From contig NC_091431.1 in NCBI RefSeq assembly GCF_032191515.1, positions 43,147,754 to 43,211,753 of the forward strand: DNA of 64,000 bases, in the 5' to 3' direction. The DNA is from Phaenicophaeus curvirostris (taxonomy: Eukaryota > Chordata > Aves > Cuculiformes > Cuculidae). The position numbers were made by a program, and so were the translations under genes. The notes below the pieces were generated by a model. It did not search any database. It saw only the letters and a list, made by a program, of their open reading frames with translations, and was not told the origin of the DNA. This document shows, piece after piece, positions 62,341-64,000 of this stretch (positions are counted from its first letter, which is position 1; each line of letters opens with the position of its first letter).

Positions 62341-62502
62341 TGCTTAGTGAATGCCATAACAGATGAATTTCAGACTCACAGACCAAATAAATTCAATGAA
62401 CGTTTTATAGATACTTATGGGCATTGTACAAACTTTTTACAGATAAATGAGTGGTTAATCAGGGTATTGAGATAGGATGGGACCTGTACATGACACAGAG
62501 TC

Positions 62503-63435
62503 ATAGACTCATAGAATTGCTAGGTTGGAAAAGGCCATTGAGATCATCGAGTCCAACTGCACCTGTCCACTGCCAAACCATATCCCTGAGCACCTCATCT
62601 ACCCATTTTTTAAACACCTCCAGGGATGGTTACTCAACTAGTTCCTTGGGAAGATTTTTCCAGTGCCTGATAATCCTTCTGATGAAGGAATTTTTCCTGA
62701 TGTCTAATCTGAACCTCCTCTAGTGCAACCTGAGGCCGTTCTCTCGTCCTATTGCCTGTCACCTGGGAGAAGAGACCAACATCCACCTTGCTACAACCTC
62801 CATTCAAATAGTTGTAGATCATGATAACGCCTCCCCTACGCCTCCTTTTCTCCGGGCTAAACAACCACAGTTCCCTCAGCCATTCCTCATAAGACTTGTT
62901 CTCCAGCCCCTTCACCAGCTTTGTTGTCCTTTTCTGAATATTCTCCAGCACAACAATGTCCTGCTTGTAGCACGGGTCCCAAAACTGAACGCGTTATTCG
63001 AGGTACATCCAAATATAGAAGCAAAATCACTTTCCTGCTCCTGCTGGCCATGATGTTTCTGATACAGGCAAAGATGCCATTGGTCTTCTTGGCCACCTTG
63101 CCACACTACTGACACATATTCGGCTGGCTGTCAAAATCACCAGGTCCTTCTCCACCAGGCAGCTTTCCAGCCAGTTTTCCTCAAGCCTGTAGCACTGCAT
63201 GGCGTTGCTGTGTCCCAAATGTAGGACTCAGCACTTGGCCTTGTTGAACCTCATCCCGTTAGTCTCAGCCCATCGATCCAGCCTGTTCAGATCCCTCTGT
63301 AGAGTCTCTCTAGCCTCAAGTAGATCAACACTTCTGCCCAGCTTAGTGTCATCCACAAACTCTCTAAGGGTACACTCAATACCCTCATCCAGACCATCAA
63401 TAAAGATATTGAACAGAACTAGGCCCAACACTGAT
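62503..63435 (-). mobile_element. CR1 fragment: RT 3' part to 3' end
   Basis: Begins with CATAGACTCATAGAATTGC, the reverse complement of the tail. Minus frames at 62951-62634 (TTKLVKGLENKSYEEWLREL) and 63431-63228 (LVLFNIFIDGLDEGIECTL, FVDDTKLGRSVDLLE) are the ORF2 C-terminus and RT active-site part, with the catalytic Asp pair kept. Frame breaks lie between. 5' truncated at about 63435 in the GP-LFN motif. Confidence 0.93.
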
Positions 63436-64000
63436 CCCTACATAAAAATAACTCTTACAGAGCTAAATTCATGTTCAGTTTTAAACATCAGAAATAGTAT
63501 GGGTTTGGGGTTTTGGTGGGGGCGGGGAAGGTTGTGTGGTTTTTTTTTTTAACCTCTGTACAGTGCTGATAAAATTTGGGTTATTTTATAAATATCTTAT
63601 ATTAATTTATTAAATGGATTAAGATTGCTCTTCAGGCTTTCAGGTTATTTTTCTGTAGAGATTGCATGACAAGGGAAATTATTAATGTGTTTGTTATCAT
63701 TATACAGTTCTATGCCTAAAATATAGTACTTGAAAAGCAGTCTGCTTCACTTAATATGAGCATGTAATTTTAAGATTTTAAGTATTAGCAATCTAAGTAT
63801 TTCTTATCTTATGCACTCTGAAAACCAGTATTACATTATCTTGCTTGGATACCTACAGAGAGAAAATGATAAAATATTACTGTGTGTTTCTATGCTCATT
63901 GTCACAGTGGGAGGGCCTGCTTAAACAATATTTTTGAGCACTCTTTCTGTTGTTGACACTCATCCTGCTCTCTTTTCATCTGTGCTGGCACAATTATTTG
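63436..64000. other. window end, no feature seen
   Basis: AT-rich; a G-rich stretch followed by a T run at about 63505-63551. Nothing coding recognised. Confidence 0.5.

Noticed and set aside
1..64000. CRISPR arrays, bacterial operons, tRNA or rRNA genes
   Set aside because: The sequence is vertebrate nuclear DNA; no spaced repeat array and no tRNA- or rRNA-like sequence was recognised.

Overview
The window is bird nuclear DNA. Evidence: an intact avian-type TYRP1 gene split by GT-AG introns, many CR1 non-LTR retrotransposon fragments with the typical (ATTCTATG)n or (ATTCTGTG)n 3' tails, and a decayed retroviral LTR/pol remnant. In chicken, TYRP1 is Z-linked, so this is probably Z-chromosome sequence; the species cannot be fixed from the sequence alone.

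Layout. 1-13.4 kb: AT-rich, gene-free DNA downstream of TYRP1, nearly free of recognisable transposons, with simple repeats, one small tandem duplication and one GC-richer block at 5.1-5.7 kb. 13.4-24.4 kb, minus strand: TYRP1. All seven coding exons are present, joined by consistent phases into a 535-residue open frame. A near-consensus M-box at 24403-24413 marks a likely promoter with a non-coding first exon. 24.4-30.2 kb: upstream sequence with no gene. 30.2-34.5 kb: a nest of CR1 copies in both orientations. 37.05-39.87 kb: two CR1 copies abutting in the same orientation, the second keeping most of its reverse transcriptase. 44.1-45.4, 49.6-51.3, 51.9-52.4, 52.8-53.6, 56.15-56.56, 57.2-58.2 and 62.5-63.4 kb: more CR1 fragments. 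59.4-62.3 kb: an LTR followed by a damaged pol remnant.

The one unexplained coding-like signal is on the minus strand at 47140-47240: a good splice acceptor followed by a 32-codon open terminal exon carrying six cysteines. A short hydrophobic N-terminal candidate exon at 51835-51916 ends in a matching phase-1 donor, directly beside a CR1 3' end. It could be an undescribed small secreted cysteine-rich peptide gene or a relic of one, but this is tentative.

The only well supported functional gene is TYRP1, a melanosomal membrane glycoprotein of eumelanin synthesis. The rest is mostly retrotransposon debris and unremarkable AT-rich DNA.
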